50,503 bases of DNA from Candidatus Melainabacteria bacterium (GTDB taxonomy: Bacteria; Cyanobacteriota; Vampirovibrionia; Obscuribacterales; Obscuribacteraceae), in contig JAFKGK010000017.1 of the NCBI GenBank assembly GCA_017307165.1, positions 1-50,503 on the forward strand. Reading direction: 5' to 3'. Below are positions 42,150 through 50,421 of this stretch, one piece after another. The notes under the pieces are model-generated. The model did not search any database. It had not been told where the DNA came from and saw nothing but the letters and a program-made list of their open reading frames with translations. The position numbers and the translations under genes are program-made. Position 1 is the stretch's first letter. Each line of letters starts with the position of its first letter.

Positions 42150-42545
42150 ATGAGCGAAAAACCCTCTGTCGACTTTATCAATAGCCGTCGCTCTGCGGGT
42201 TTTCCTTCGCCGGCCGCTGATTATTTGCAGCTCAAACTCGATCTCAACCAGCTCCTGATACAGCATCGGGAGGCTACGTTTTTTATGCGTGTAGATGGCG
42301 ATGCCATGATTGGTGATGGGATTCACTCTCAAGACCTGATCGTTGTAGATCGGTCACTGCCGCTGCAACACAAAAAAATCGCTGTAATAGTTTTAGAAGG
42401 CGAACTCCTGCTCAAACGCGTGTTGCTGCAAAACGACAAGATCATCTTGAGCAGCTCCAATCCTGAGTATGAGGACATCGAGCTCAGTGCTGAAGCCCAA
42501 TTTGAAGTCTGGGGCATTGTCACAGCTGTGATCCATCAGTTTTAA
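42150..42545 (+). CDS. umuD: UmuD-like protein with Ala at the catalytic Ser position
   Basis: 131 aa, similar along its length to E. coli UmuD (139 aa), the accessory factor of translesion polymerase V. The cleavage region AGFPSPAADY is intact (Ala 16-Gly 17 bond), as is DLNQLLIQH. The nucleophile motif reads GDAMIGDGI instead of GDSMIDGGI: Ala 52 (codon GCC) occupies the Ser position. The general-base Lys 89 (LLLKR) is present at the family spacing of 37 residues. So self-cleavage by the Ser-Lys dyad should be impossible unless another serine or another protease serves. umuC starts 17 bp downstream. A single-base T-to-G change from TCC would explain the substitution. Confidence 0.92.
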   Translation: MSEKPSVDFINSRRSAGFPSPAADYLQLKLDLNQLLIQHREATFFMRVDGDAMIGDGIHSQDLIVVDRSLPLQHKKIAVIVLEGELLLKRVLLQNDKIILSSSNPEYEDIELSAEAQFEVWGIVTAVIHQF

Positions 42546-42562
42546 GCTAGAGGTTGTTTGAG

Positions 42563-43849
42563 ATGCCTGCGGCGCAAAAACTCTTTGCTCTCATCGATTG
42601 CAACAATTTTTATGTAAGCTGCGAACGCATCTTTAATCCGCAGCTGGCGCAAAAGCCTGTGGTCGTGCTGTCCAACAATGATGGATGCGTAGTCTCGCGA
42701 TCAAACGAGGCTAAAGCCCTGGGCGTCGCCATGGGAGTGCCGCTATTTAAGATTGCCGACCTGGTCAAGAGCGCGGGGATTGTCACTCTTTCGTCCAATT
42801 ATGCCTTATATGGGGACATCTCTGAGCGCATCATGAGCATTCTTGGCACCTTCAGTCCAAGTCAGGAGATTTATTCGATCGACGAATGCTTTCTCGACTT
42901 TACAGGCCTGCCTGATCCCGATGATATCGGACGAGAGATCAGGCAAATCATCAAGCAGCAGATCGGAGTACCGGTGTGTGTAGGGATTGCGCCAAGCAAG
43001 ACTTTGGCCAAGCTTGCCAATTTTTTGGCTAAAAAGCTCGCCACTCCAGACGGTACTTTTAACCTGGCGAGCCTGCCACCCGAAAAGGTGGAAAATCTCC
43101 TTGGTCGTATCCCTGTCGAGGAGGTGTGGGGTGTAGGGCGCAAGCTAAAGCCTCGATTTGAAACGCTTGGGATCCGTACTGTGCGCGATTTGCGAGATAG
43201 CGATGCGGAGCTGATGCAAAAGCAGTTTAGCGTGGTGCTCAAACGGACAATTTTGGAGTTGCGCGGTCAGTCGTGCCTGGATCTGACGGAAATGGCACCG
43301 GCGCGCAAACAGATCGTATCGTCGCGGTCTTTTGGGCGATATGTGTACACTCTCGAGGATTTGGAACAAGCTGTAACTAGCTATATGTCAAACGCGGCGG
43401 TCAAGTTACGTACTGACGGTAGCATGGCCGGTGCCCTGTCTGTCTATATAAAGACCAATCGCTATGCAAAGGCGGATGAGCTCTATGCGCAGAGCATGAC
43501 GATGACGCTGGACCATGCAACGGACGATACGCTCATATTGGTTAAAAAAGCCATCCATGGTCTGCGCGAGATTTATCGGCCTGGATATGCATATCAAAAG
43601 GCGGGCGTGACCTTAATGGATCTGAGCGCAAAGGCGGAGCGGCAATTGTCTTTATTTCAATCAGAAGAAAAAGTCACCAAGTCAGAAAAACTAATGAAGC
43701 TCCTAGACTCTACCAATGGTGCCCTCGGTAAGGGTTCTTTGTTTTTGGCGAGCGAGGGTTCCAATCAAACTTGGAAGATGAAAAGCGATTATCTGACTCA
43801 GGAATATACGACCAAATGGCCTGAGCTGGCTGTAGTCAAGGCCCGGTGA
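42563..43849 (+). CDS. umuC: DNA polymerase V catalytic subunit UmuC
   Basis: 428 aa, close to E. coli UmuC (422). This is a Y-family translesion DNA polymerase. Metal-binding acids are Asp 12 ([16 protein letters not shown]) and Asp 107-Glu 108 (YSIDECF). The palm, fingers and thumb follow with [11 protein letters not shown] and VWGVGRK (helix-hairpin-helix). The little-finger domain contains SRSFG. QLSLF at 361-365 is a beta-clamp-binding motif. The C-terminal UmuC-specific region ends with [19 protein letters not shown] 42563 is chosen over TTG 42554 because AGAGG lies nine bases upstream. All catalytic residues are intact, in contrast to its UmuD partner. Confidence 0.96.
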   Translation: MPAAQKLFALIDCNNFYVSCERIFNPQLAQKPVVVLSNNDGCVVSRSNEAKALGVAMGVPLFKIADLVKSAGIVTLSSNYALYGDISERIMSILGTFSPSQEIYSIDECFLDFTGLPDPDDIGREIRQIIKQQIGVPVCVGIAPSKTLAKLANFLAKKLATPDGTFNLASLPPEKVENLLGRIPVEEVWGVGRKLKPRFETLGIRTVRDLRDSDAELMQKQFSVVLKRTILELRGQSCLDLTEMAPARKQIVSSRSFGRYVYTLEDLEQAVTSYMSNAAVKLRTDGSMAGALSVYIKTNRYAKADELYAQSMTMTLDHATDDTLILVKKAIHGLREIYRPGYAYQKAGVTLMDLSAKAERQLSLFQSEEKVTKSEKLMKLLDSTNGALGKGSLFLASEGSNQTWKMKSDYLTQEYTTKWPELAVVKAR

Positions 43850-43953
43850 GTTCAACGCAACCGCAACAGTTTTTCAAAAATTTTCGTTGGAACTTCTGTC
43901 ACCTCTTTTGGGTCGGTAAATCCATCAGCCCCAACTGAGAGAGATTGATTATT

Positions 43954-44352
43954 ATGAAATTGAATTATAAAGCACTCGGCGCACTTACCATGTTGGTTGC
44001 CCTTGGTGCCGCTTCCACCGCCAGCGTCATGGCGTATGACTATAAGGACTATCGTGAAGACCGACGCGAAGCCTACCGCGATCTGCGCAAGGCCGAACGA
44101 CGCGCACAGCGTGCAAGAGTCTACGATTGGAACACCGAACGCAGTATGTACGGCAGCCGCTGGAACAACATGTCGGCCTGGCAACGCAGACAATATGACG
44201 CTCAGATGCGTGCCCAATGGCGTGCCTACAAGGGTGCCAACTACAATGGAGCCTACAACTGGAACGTGTACAACGATCCCGGCTTCTTTGATTATTTGCA
44301 CAATCGCCAACCGGGATTGCTCACCAATATCCGCAACGCGATTGGATTCTAA
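43954..44352 (+). CDS. Small secreted Tyr/Arg-rich protein
   Basis: 132 aa. A signal peptide (MKLNYKALGALTMLVALG, cleavage near SVMA-YD at about 27) leads to a mature protein rich in Tyr, Arg, Asn and Trp. The first part is a charged helix (DYREDRREAYRDLRKAERRAQRA in two adjoining blocks, residues 33-55); the rest has N-Y/N-W repeats (GANYNGAYNWN). No domain is recognised. ATG 43954 is supported by GAGAGA about ten bases upstream. Strong purine and codon bias suggests a real, perhaps well-expressed, envelope protein. Confidence 0.7.
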   Translation: MKLNYKALGALTMLVALGAASTASVMAYDYKDYREDRREAYRDLRKAERRAQRARVYDWNTERSMYGSRWNNMSAWQRRQYDAQMRAQWRAYKGANYNGAYNWNVYNDPGFFDYLHNRQPGLLTNIRNAIGF

Positions 44353-44397
44353 AACGAGCCTGAGTGGCTCGATTCAGCAAGACCAAAACGGAACCCG

Positions 44398-44439
44398 AGA
44401 CTGGACGGTCCATCATGCAAATGGTGGGCCGTCTGGTTT
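44398..44439 (+). terminator. Long hairpin with GCAA tetraloop
   Basis: GACGGTCCATCAT (44404-44416) pairs with ATGGTGGGCCGTC (44421-44433) around GCAA, a GNRA tetraloop, with only G-T wobbles as imperfections; the stem can extend outward to 44398 and 44439, giving 19 pairs. It sits 45 bp past the small secreted gene and 43 bp before the histidine kinase. The tail is only TTTG, so it may be a terminator, an mRNA-stabilising end or a regulatory RNA element. Confidence 0.6.
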
Positions 44440-44481
44440 GTCGGCTTATACCCGTAAAATCGATTATGGTACAACTTGTTT

Positions 44482-46092
44482 ATGTTTGACAAAAGGATAT
44501 TTATAGTCTTTTCTGCGATGGCCTTTTTGTGCATCTTTGTTGTGCTGCCCTGGCAACAAATCCAAAACAACGGCACTGGAGACGCGGTCAATACCTACAT
44601 TTCTTTAGGCTATGCTCCAATTTGGGCTCAACCCAATCTAGCGCAGGGCATGCTGGCCGACACACTACAGGTCGCACGCAGCGTGCAGCCCGATTGGGGG
44701 GTGCTTGGCCTTGAGCTTTCCATATTGGCACTGATCCTGTGGTTTGTGAGGCCGATCGGAATGGCTCGCAAGGGCAAACCAGAAGCATCAAGTCAGATCA
44801 AGCCGGCGACCTTCGATCTTGATACTCTTAAAATCACCACGCGGACATTGACAGGTATCGGACTGCTCGTCTGTGTATCCATAATGCTCATGGCAGGCCT
44901 GGTGCTAAAGCTCAAGGAAATGAACGAATGGACCATGCATACCTATCAGGTTATAGATGAGATCAAGACAATAGGAACAGTATGGAAAGACTGGGATAGA
45001 GAGCAACGCATTGATTCGCGCCGCTCCAACAATGACCTGCTCATGCAGCACTATCAAAAAGCGCGTGCCATGACCCTGGACAATCCAGTGCAACAAAACA
45101 ATTTTAAAGACTTGAGCGCCATTATATCTACTCATGACGCGCCTCAGGGAGACTTTGTCCGTAGACATCTGGATCTGCATTTAGCCAAGATGGTCCGTGT
45201 CGAGATGGATCTACTCAACGCACGCATGCAAACGGTAGGACAGATCCGCAACAGGTTGTGGCTATGCGTAGCAGCGCTCTCCATTTTGATCCTGGTTGCA
45301 TTGATTTGGATCGCACGATTTATCAATAATGCGGTGCGTACTTTAAAAAGAGAAATAGACGAGCGCATCAAAACTGAGGATGCACTCAAGATCTCTACGG
45401 CAAATCTAGAGCGATCCAACAACGATCTACAGCAATTTGCTTTTATTGCATCGCACGATTTGCAGGAGCCATTGCGCGCCGTAACGGGATTTCTCAATCT
45501 TTTGGAACGTCATCTCGGAGATAAGCTCGATCCAGACGGGCAAAAATACATCGGCTTTGCAGTCGATGGAGCAAAGCGAATGCGAGCCTTGATCGATGAT
45601 CTATTGGCTTATGCACGCATCGAAACAAGAGAAATGAAGACATCCAATTTAAATTTGCCAAACATATTAAAAGAGGTGCAAAGCGATCTGGGCGAACAAA
45701 TCGCCGAGAGTGGTGCGCGGATAGAAATCAATGAAAAAATCCCAGAGATTAGAGGCGATGAAACCCAGATACGGCAACTATTACAAAACCTCATCAGCAA
45801 TTCTATAAAGTTTAGAGGCAGCGAAAAACCACTGATCAGGATCGATGGGCAAAGACAAGATGACAAATGTTTATTGAAAATTTGCGACAATGGTCGCGGC
45901 TTCAAAATGGAGCATGCTGAGCGGATTTTTGTGATATTTCAGCGATTGCAGACTAGGGACCATGCACCAGGAACAGGCATTGGTCTTGCTTTGTGCAAAA
46001 AGATCGTTGAAAGACATGGTGGGCAGATCTGGGTAGAGTCGGAGCCCAATAAGGGTACGACGTTTTTATGTACGCTGCCCTTGGCCACTTGA
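44482..46092 (+). CDS. CHASE3-like sensor histidine kinase
   Basis: 536 aa. Hydrophobic segments lie at about 5-24, 73-90, 121-143 and 258-281. Between the last two is a helical sensor resembling CHASE3 (EWTMHTYQVIDEI at 149-161, then about 95 residues). A short linker leads to a phytochrome-type HisKA with phospho-acceptor His 325 (FIASHDLQEPLRAV), then the HATPase with N box Asn 440, DNGRGF (469-474), F box and GTGIGLAL (497-504). It phosphorylates a response regulator, most likely the Rcp1-like protein encoded next. The first 90 residues form an extra two-helix unit not usual in this class. ATG 44482 is preferred; TTG 44476 is possible. No clear ribosome site. Confidence 0.9.
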   Translation: MFDKRIFIVFSAMAFLCIFVVLPWQQIQNNGTGDAVNTYISLGYAPIWAQPNLAQGMLADTLQVARSVQPDWGVLGLELSILALILWFVRPIGMARKGKPEASSQIKPATFDLDTLKITTRTLTGIGLLVCVSIMLMAGLVLKLKEMNEWTMHTYQVIDEIKTIGTVWKDWDREQRIDSRRSNNDLLMQHYQKARAMTLDNPVQQNNFKDLSAIISTHDAPQGDFVRRHLDLHLAKMVRVEMDLLNARMQTVGQIRNRLWLCVAALSILILVALIWIARFINNAVRTLKREIDERIKTEDALKISTANLERSNNDLQQFAFIASHDLQEPLRAVTGFLNLLERHLGDKLDPDGQKYIGFAVDGAKRMRALIDDLLAYARIETREMKTSNLNLPNILKEVQSDLGEQIAESGARIEINEKIPEIRGDETQIRQLLQNLISNSIKFRGSEKPLIRIDGQRQDDKCLLKICDNGRGFKMEHAERIFVIFQRLQTRDHAPGTGIGLALCKKIVERHGGQIWVESEPNKGTTFLCTLPLAT

Positions 46093-46191
46093 TAGGCAAT
46101 TGCTCGATGCAAGCGCATACAAACTACGCTAAGATTAGGTGATCCACGTCTATTGCAGTTTGGCGCAATTATATTGAAAGGGACACGCAAG

Positions 46192-46638
46192 ATGGCAGCA
46201 GCAGCGACTAAAAAAATCAGGATACTTATGGCAGAGGATAGTCCTTCGGATGCTGAGCTGGCGCGCATGGCTTTTAGCAATGGTGGCTTTGAGAGTGAGT
46301 TGACGATTGTAGAGGATGGCGTAGAAGCCATGGAATATCTGCGCAATGTGGGCAAATATGCAGACTGCGCCAAACCGGATCTGATCATACTCGATCTCAA
46401 CATGCCTCGCAAAGACGGCAAGACAGTACTGTCCGAGATCAAGGCAGATAAAGAGTTGGCCAAGATACCTGTAGTCATACTCACCACCTCGCGTGATGAA
46501 CAAGACATAGATGATACCTACTCGATGTTTGCAAGCTCTTATGTGGCAAAGCCTCTCGACTTTGACCAGTTTGTGGATGCCACCAAATCAATCAAAGAGT
46601 TTTACTTTAAGGTCGCCAAACTCCCTGGTCGTGGCTAA
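46192..46638 (+). CDS. Rcp1-type single-domain response regulator
   Basis: 148 aa consisting only of a receiver domain. Acidic pocket residues are Glu 15 and Asp 16 (MAEDSPSD), phospho-acceptor Asp 68 (IILDLNMPRKDG), switch Thr 98/99 (VVILTTSRDE) and Lys 120 (YVAKPLDF). The MPRKDG loop and the extended helix after beta-4 are typical of Rcp1, the partner of phytochrome-type kinases. ATG 46192 with AAAGGGA nine bases upstream is chosen over the open frame from 46153. It lies 99 bp after the histidine kinase with the same orientation; the two form an evident pair. No output domain is present, so downstream action is through protein binding or phosphotransfer. Confidence 0.92.
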   Translation: MAAAATKKIRILMAEDSPSDAELARMAFSNGGFESELTIVEDGVEAMEYLRNVGKYADCAKPDLIILDLNMPRKDGKTVLSEIKADKELAKIPVVILTTSRDEQDIDDTYSMFASSYVAKPLDFDQFVDATKSIKEFYFKVAKLPGRG

Positions 46639-46667
46639 AGCAATCTCGATATCGAGGAAAAGTACAA

Positions 46668-46705
46668 AAAGGCACCGCTTGCAGTGGCAGGCGGTGTTTG
46701 CCTTT
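46668..46705 (-). terminator. Hairpin terminator between convergent genes
   Basis: AAAGGC and CACCGC on the left (46668-46678, partly shared bases) pair with GCGGTG and GCCTTT on the right (46691-46705), leaving a four-base bulge. On the minus strand it ends in GCGGTGCCTTTTTG, a normal terminator tail for the small gene at 46737-47045. On the plus strand the tail TTTAT is weaker but may end the response regulator mRNA. Confidence 0.6.
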
Positions 46706-46736
46706 ATGGACACAAGGGTGCGGGGGAGACCGCTGA

Positions 46737-47045
46737 CTAAGCAGCTTGCTCTAGATAATACTGCGTGACGTCCTTGCCCCCGCGGAGGTTGTTGACGACC
46801 GAGCCGATCGTATAGATTGGTCCCCAGGGAAAGCCCCACCAGCCAAACAACAGAGAGATCGCGGTAAAGCCCAGCCCCTTGACGATCGCATTTTCGTCAG
46901 CTTTGACAAAATAGACATCACTAGAGCGCTTGAATGTCATAATCAAAATCGATATGGCATACTCATACATGACAAACTTTGCCCCTTGCTGGACCAAGCT
47001 CTGCATCTCCTCAAGAGAAAGACCTTCGATGCCGTTTACTTTCAT
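46737..47045 (-). CDS. Small conserved membrane-associated hypothetical protein
   Basis: 102 aa from ATG 47045 (AAGGG ten bases upstream); a GTG at 47063 would add six residues. The middle has MYEYAISILIMTFKRSSDVYFV, then a hydrophobic stretch FTAISLLFGWWGFPWGPIYTI followed by a polar tail with GGKDVT. The GWWGFPWGP motif is distinctive and, from memory, recurs in small uncharacterised proteins of diverse bacteria. Probably one re-entrant or membrane-spanning hairpin. Function unknown. Confidence 0.7.
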   Translation of the reverse strand: MKVNGIEGLSLEEMQSLVQQGAKFVMYEYAISILIMTFKRSSDVYFVKADENAIVKGLGFTAISLLFGWWGFPWGPIYTIGSVVNNLRGGKDVTQYYLEQAA

Positions 47046-47231
47046 TGGAATAAAACCCTTCACAGCCTAGCGCGCATAGTAACGTCGTGGGGCATTTATA
47101 CAACCCCAAAGTATGACTCTTCAGCAATGATAGCTCATGCCTCCACGAGTATTAGATGAAAATCGAATCTATAAGCCAATATTTGCAAAAGCTAAAACAA
47201 GAATACAAAGCCAGTAAGCAAGGTTGATCAA

Positions 47232-48149
47232 ATGCATAATGATTTTGGTATCAAGGACAAATTAGTATTTGCCACCGGCCATGGCGGCTTGACCATGGGC
47301 ACGATCAATACAGATGTCTGCACTGCGTCCTTTTATTTGCATGGGGCTCACGTCACAAACTGGCAACCTGCCGGCCACGAGCCTGTGCTTTACCTGAGCA
47401 CACGATCAAACTACGCTCCGGGCAAAGCCATCAGGGGCGGCATTCCCATTATCTGGCCCTGGTTTGGAGCAAAGACGATAGGCGATCCAAAAGGATCACC
47501 GCCAGCTCATGGATTTGCTCGTAATCGGCCCTGGGATATCATTGCTACCAGTATCAGTGATGGTGGCGCGGTCCGTGTCACCCTCACGCTCCCGCCTCAG
47601 CAAGAAAGCTCCGACAAACCATGCCTTGATGAATTTCACGATTTGCGCGCCGTTTGCGAAATGGAGTTTGGTGAGACAATCCGTATGGCGCTCCAAGTAA
47701 CAAATACTGGGGCAGAGGCTATTACCTACGAACAAGCATTCCACTCATATTTTGCTGTATCTGATATATCAAAGACCCAAGTGCAGGGGCTAAAAGGCAT
47801 CGATTATCTGGACAAAGTAGACAGCTTTAAACAAAAAACGCAGAAAGACGATGTCATCACATTTAACAGCGAAGTCGACCGTCCATATCTAGATTGCAGT
47901 GGCGCTGTAACAATAGATGATAAGGCTAGCCAGCGCAAGATCATAATCAATCGCGATCACTCAAATAGTGTGATAGTCTGGAATCCCGGCCTCGAAACCG
48001 CCGCAAAATTGAGCGATCTTGATGCAGACGGCTGGCAGCATTTTGTATGCGTAGAGGCCGGCAATGTGGCTAAAAACGCAGTCACCTTGCCGCCTGGAAA
48101 CACCCACACCATGAGCATGGCAGTGTCAGTCATCAAATATGCAATCTAA
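47232..48149 (+). CDS. D-hexose-6-phosphate mutarotase (YeaD-like)
   Basis: 305 aa with the beta-sandwich aldose-1-epimerase-like fold. It interconverts alpha and beta anomers of glucose-6-phosphate and related sugars in the cytoplasm. Family markers are HGAHVTNWQP, YLSTRSNYAPGKAIRGGIPIIWPWFG (split here at 55-80), PAHGFARNRPW with the active-site His, EQAFHSYFAVSD, and VVWNPG/CVEAGN-type blocks near the end. Residues expected for phosphate binding (Arg after GKAI and FARNR) are present. It overlaps the next gene by 11 bp, so the two are probably coupled. Confidence 0.93.
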   Translation: MHNDFGIKDKLVFATGHGGLTMGTINTDVCTASFYLHGAHVTNWQPAGHEPVLYLSTRSNYAPGKAIRGGIPIIWPWFGAKTIGDPKGSPPAHGFARNRPWDIIATSISDGGAVRVTLTLPPQQESSDKPCLDEFHDLRAVCEMEFGETIRMALQVTNTGAEAITYEQAFHSYFAVSDISKTQVQGLKGIDYLDKVDSFKQKTQKDDVITFNSEVDRPYLDCSGAVTIDDKASQRKIIINRDHSNSVIVWNPGLETAAKLSDLDADGWQHFVCVEAGNVAKNAVTLPPGNTHTMSMAVSVIKYAI

Positions 48150-49137
48150 AGCTAGACTGATTGCGACACTGTTGCTGGTATCGGTCCTGGGCGCCTGCAG
48201 CAAGGCTCACCAGGCCAGGGTAGCTGTGTACGAAAAGAGCATGGTGTCACCTGCAAGATGGAGAAATATCCCAAACAAGTACGACGCGGAGCTGCACAAG
48301 ATGGGCATGCCACCAGCACCGCCCTTGTATATAGCACCACCGCCTTTGCCCCACCCAAAGAACACAAAAAGCGATGCTCTCGTCTCCTTTGGGCACCACA
48401 AAATACATGGCATCTCTTTCTACCAGACAACCATCGATCTAAGCCAAAAATCGCAATACATGTCGATCTTGCTGCCTCATGATGTGGCCGAAGCCAACTC
48501 GGTGACAGTGCATCATGGTGCCGAAAACTTTGCCGAATACGTACGCTTACACAAATGCGCGGTGATGACAAATGGCACCTTTTTTAGCAAGGACAAGCAA
48601 GAGCGCGTGCTGGGCAATCTGCGCACCGATAATCAGTCTCTAAAATATAGCCCCTGGGAAGATTACGGCACCACATTTGCCATCAAAAAAGACAATGTAT
48701 TGGAGATGGTGACGGCACGGGCAGAGGGGAAACCGCGTTTTGATAAGCACATATTTTCGCTGACTTGTGGGCCGCGTCTCTTGCGGAGAGGCAAAACATG
48801 GGTGCATCCGACTTTTGAAGGATTTCTCGATGCGCATGTCCTCACGGTTGGGCCGCGGCAGGCACTGGGCTACAGTGCTGACGGCAAGCGGATCTATCTG
48901 GTGAGTTTTTTGACGGCTTTATCGCTGGAGAAGGCAGCGGAAATGATGGCAACAATCGGGTGTGCGGAGGCGATGAATCTCGATGGTGGCGCATCGCGCG
49001 CGCTGGCGCATGATGGCAAGATCTTGATCGAGGCGGGGCGACCTCTGACCAATGTGATTGTGGTATACGATCGATTGCACCCGGCACCGGCCAAGACCAT
49101 TAGAGCATGGGAAGAATCTCCGACCACTTTACGGTAA
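48139..49137 (+). CDS. NAGPA-domain lipoprotein (phosphodiester glycosidase family)
   Basis: 332 aa. A lipoprotein signal ends in VLGAC with lipid-bearing Cys 20. A Pro-rich spacer (PPAPPLYIAPPPLPHP) precedes the NAGPA domain (about 90-320): VMTNGTFFSKDK, GPRLLRRGK, VGPRQALGYSADGKRIYLV and the hallmark AMNLDGGASRAL. Members cleave GlcNAc-1-phosphodiesters or related exopolysaccharide and wall-linked sugars on the cell surface. It overlaps the mutarotase gene by 11 bp, which ties sugar metabolism and envelope glycan handling together. Confidence 0.88.
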   Translation: MQSKARLIATLLLVSVLGACSKAHQARVAVYEKSMVSPARWRNIPNKYDAELHKMGMPPAPPLYIAPPPLPHPKNTKSDALVSFGHHKIHGISFYQTTIDLSQKSQYMSILLPHDVAEANSVTVHHGAENFAEYVRLHKCAVMTNGTFFSKDKQERVLGNLRTDNQSLKYSPWEDYGTTFAIKKDNVLEMVTARAEGKPRFDKHIFSLTCGPRLLRRGKTWVHPTFEGFLDAHVLTVGPRQALGYSADGKRIYLVSFLTALSLEKAAEMMATIGCAEAMNLDGGASRALAHDGKILIEAGRPLTNVIVVYDRLHPAPAKTIRAWEESPTTLR

Positions 49138-49206
49138 ACCCCACTGTGGCCGATGATTTGCGGATCTCGGGCGTTATCTTGGCGATTTTTGGTGCATAAT
49201 CGATAT

Positions 49207-50364
49207 ATGCGTGCCTATAAGCGTCCGAGTCATGTAACCATTTGTCTGCTGCTTTTGGTGGCGGCGATTTTCATTGCTGGGCCTGTCACAAAATTTATTG
49301 TCTATTATAAAAAAAATGCTCACCCCTGCATTTCTCCTTCCAATTGGAGCAATCAGCCAGCCTATTCGCCTGATTGCAGATATTTAGTCGTCCTGGAAAA
49401 TCAATTGCACTTAAGCCTAAGTAACTGGCCACCGGAAATTAACGAAAGGAGGAGATGGGTTTTACTAAACGCCAAAACTAATAAACTTGTCCGCAAATTG
49501 CCTTCAGACACCAGTGCAATCGCATGGTTGCCAGACAACAGACTTGCTTACATATCAGAAAACACTTTGATGTTGCTAAGGCCAGACTATGCATATGCCA
49601 GGCCCAAGCGTATAACTACATTCTTGGGTGCAGGTAATCTCACTGTAGATCCGAGTCAGCCTTCGATACTCGCAATCAATGACACGAATAACGCAAGATT
49701 TATTGATTTGGATAAAGACGAAACAATTGCAACAATAAAATTGGCACCCGACGAAAATGTGGACTACGTTGGCTATCCCTTTGTAAATACTCGGGAGTTG
49801 AGAAAGCAGGACGACTCTTCTGACGCATACACCTATGTCGTCAGGCGCTATGAAATCACCAAAGGTAATCAGGTGCGAGCAAGTCTTGCAATCAAATGCA
49901 AAAGTCAAGGATCAATGATCTCGACAAAACAATGGTGGGTGTTTGCTTATGGCAATGAGTTTGAAATATATAAATGTATTCCAAATTCCTTGCCAATAAA
50001 GATACAAGCCGAGACCCAATATCCGGATTGGTTTATTGCTAAAGATGGCCGCTATTTCATCTTTTTCGATAACGGTTATAAAATATATGATCTACAAAAT
50101 AAATGTACAGAAAGAAAATTTGAATCTGATAAAGCTATTGGGCACCTCCGACTAAGCTCAAATGGATCATTGTTACTGATGGGATTTAGGGATAGATACG
50201 AAATCTATGACTTTGCCCAAAAGAAAGTGACACACTCATTTGCGCTAAGCAATCATGACAAAGACCTAGAATGGCTTAGTGACTCCTGCCATCTGATCGA
50301 GAGTCGAGAGCCATATCGTATATGTGATCTAGATGGTCGTTTAGTAAATCCCGCGAGACTGTAA
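49207..50364 (+). CDS. Membrane-anchored beta-propeller-like protein
   Basis: 385 aa from ATG 49207; the open frame reaches back to 49153 but the sensible N-terminus is MRAYKRPSH followed by a membrane helix (about 10-33). The outside part has repeated four-strand blades with WD40/YVTN-like spacing: SAIAWLPDNRLAYIS, NLTVDPSQPSILAINDT, HLRLSSNGSLLLMGF, and LEWLSDSCHLIES. No catalytic motif seen. Likely a protein-binding or surface scaffold. DNA is A/T-rich compared with the preceding genes. Confidence 0.7.
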   Translation: MRAYKRPSHVTICLLLLVAAIFIAGPVTKFIVYYKKNAHPCISPSNWSNQPAYSPDCRYLVVLENQLHLSLSNWPPEINERRRWVLLNAKTNKLVRKLPSDTSAIAWLPDNRLAYISENTLMLLRPDYAYARPKRITTFLGAGNLTVDPSQPSILAINDTNNARFIDLDKDETIATIKLAPDENVDYVGYPFVNTRELRKQDDSSDAYTYVVRRYEITKGNQVRASLAIKCKSQGSMISTKQWWVFAYGNEFEIYKCIPNSLPIKIQAETQYPDWFIAKDGRYFIFFDNGYKIYDLQNKCTERKFESDKAIGHLRLSSNGSLLLMGFRDRYEIYDFAQKKVTHSFALSNHDKDLEWLSDSCHLIESREPYRICDLDGRLVNPARL

Positions 50365-50421
50365 AATATTTTGTGTCAAAGAATAAGGATAGCGGCCGAT
50401 AATAACTAGAGAGGAGCCGCC

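Noticed and set aside
43852..44310. 152-codon minus-strand frame opposite the small secreted protein gene
   Set aside because: The Val/Ile/Gly-rich hydrophobicity is the mirror of the Tyr/Asn/Arg codons on the plus strand; no start context supports it.
43997..44506. 169-codon plus-strand frame overlapping the small secreted protein gene
   Set aside because: It has Thr/Pro/Arg-rich random composition and no signal peptide, whereas the other frame has a ribosome site and a good signal peptide.
46645..46656. Perfect 12-bp palindrome CTCGATATCGAG
   Set aside because: It is short, single, and located between a stop codon and a terminator; most likely chance.
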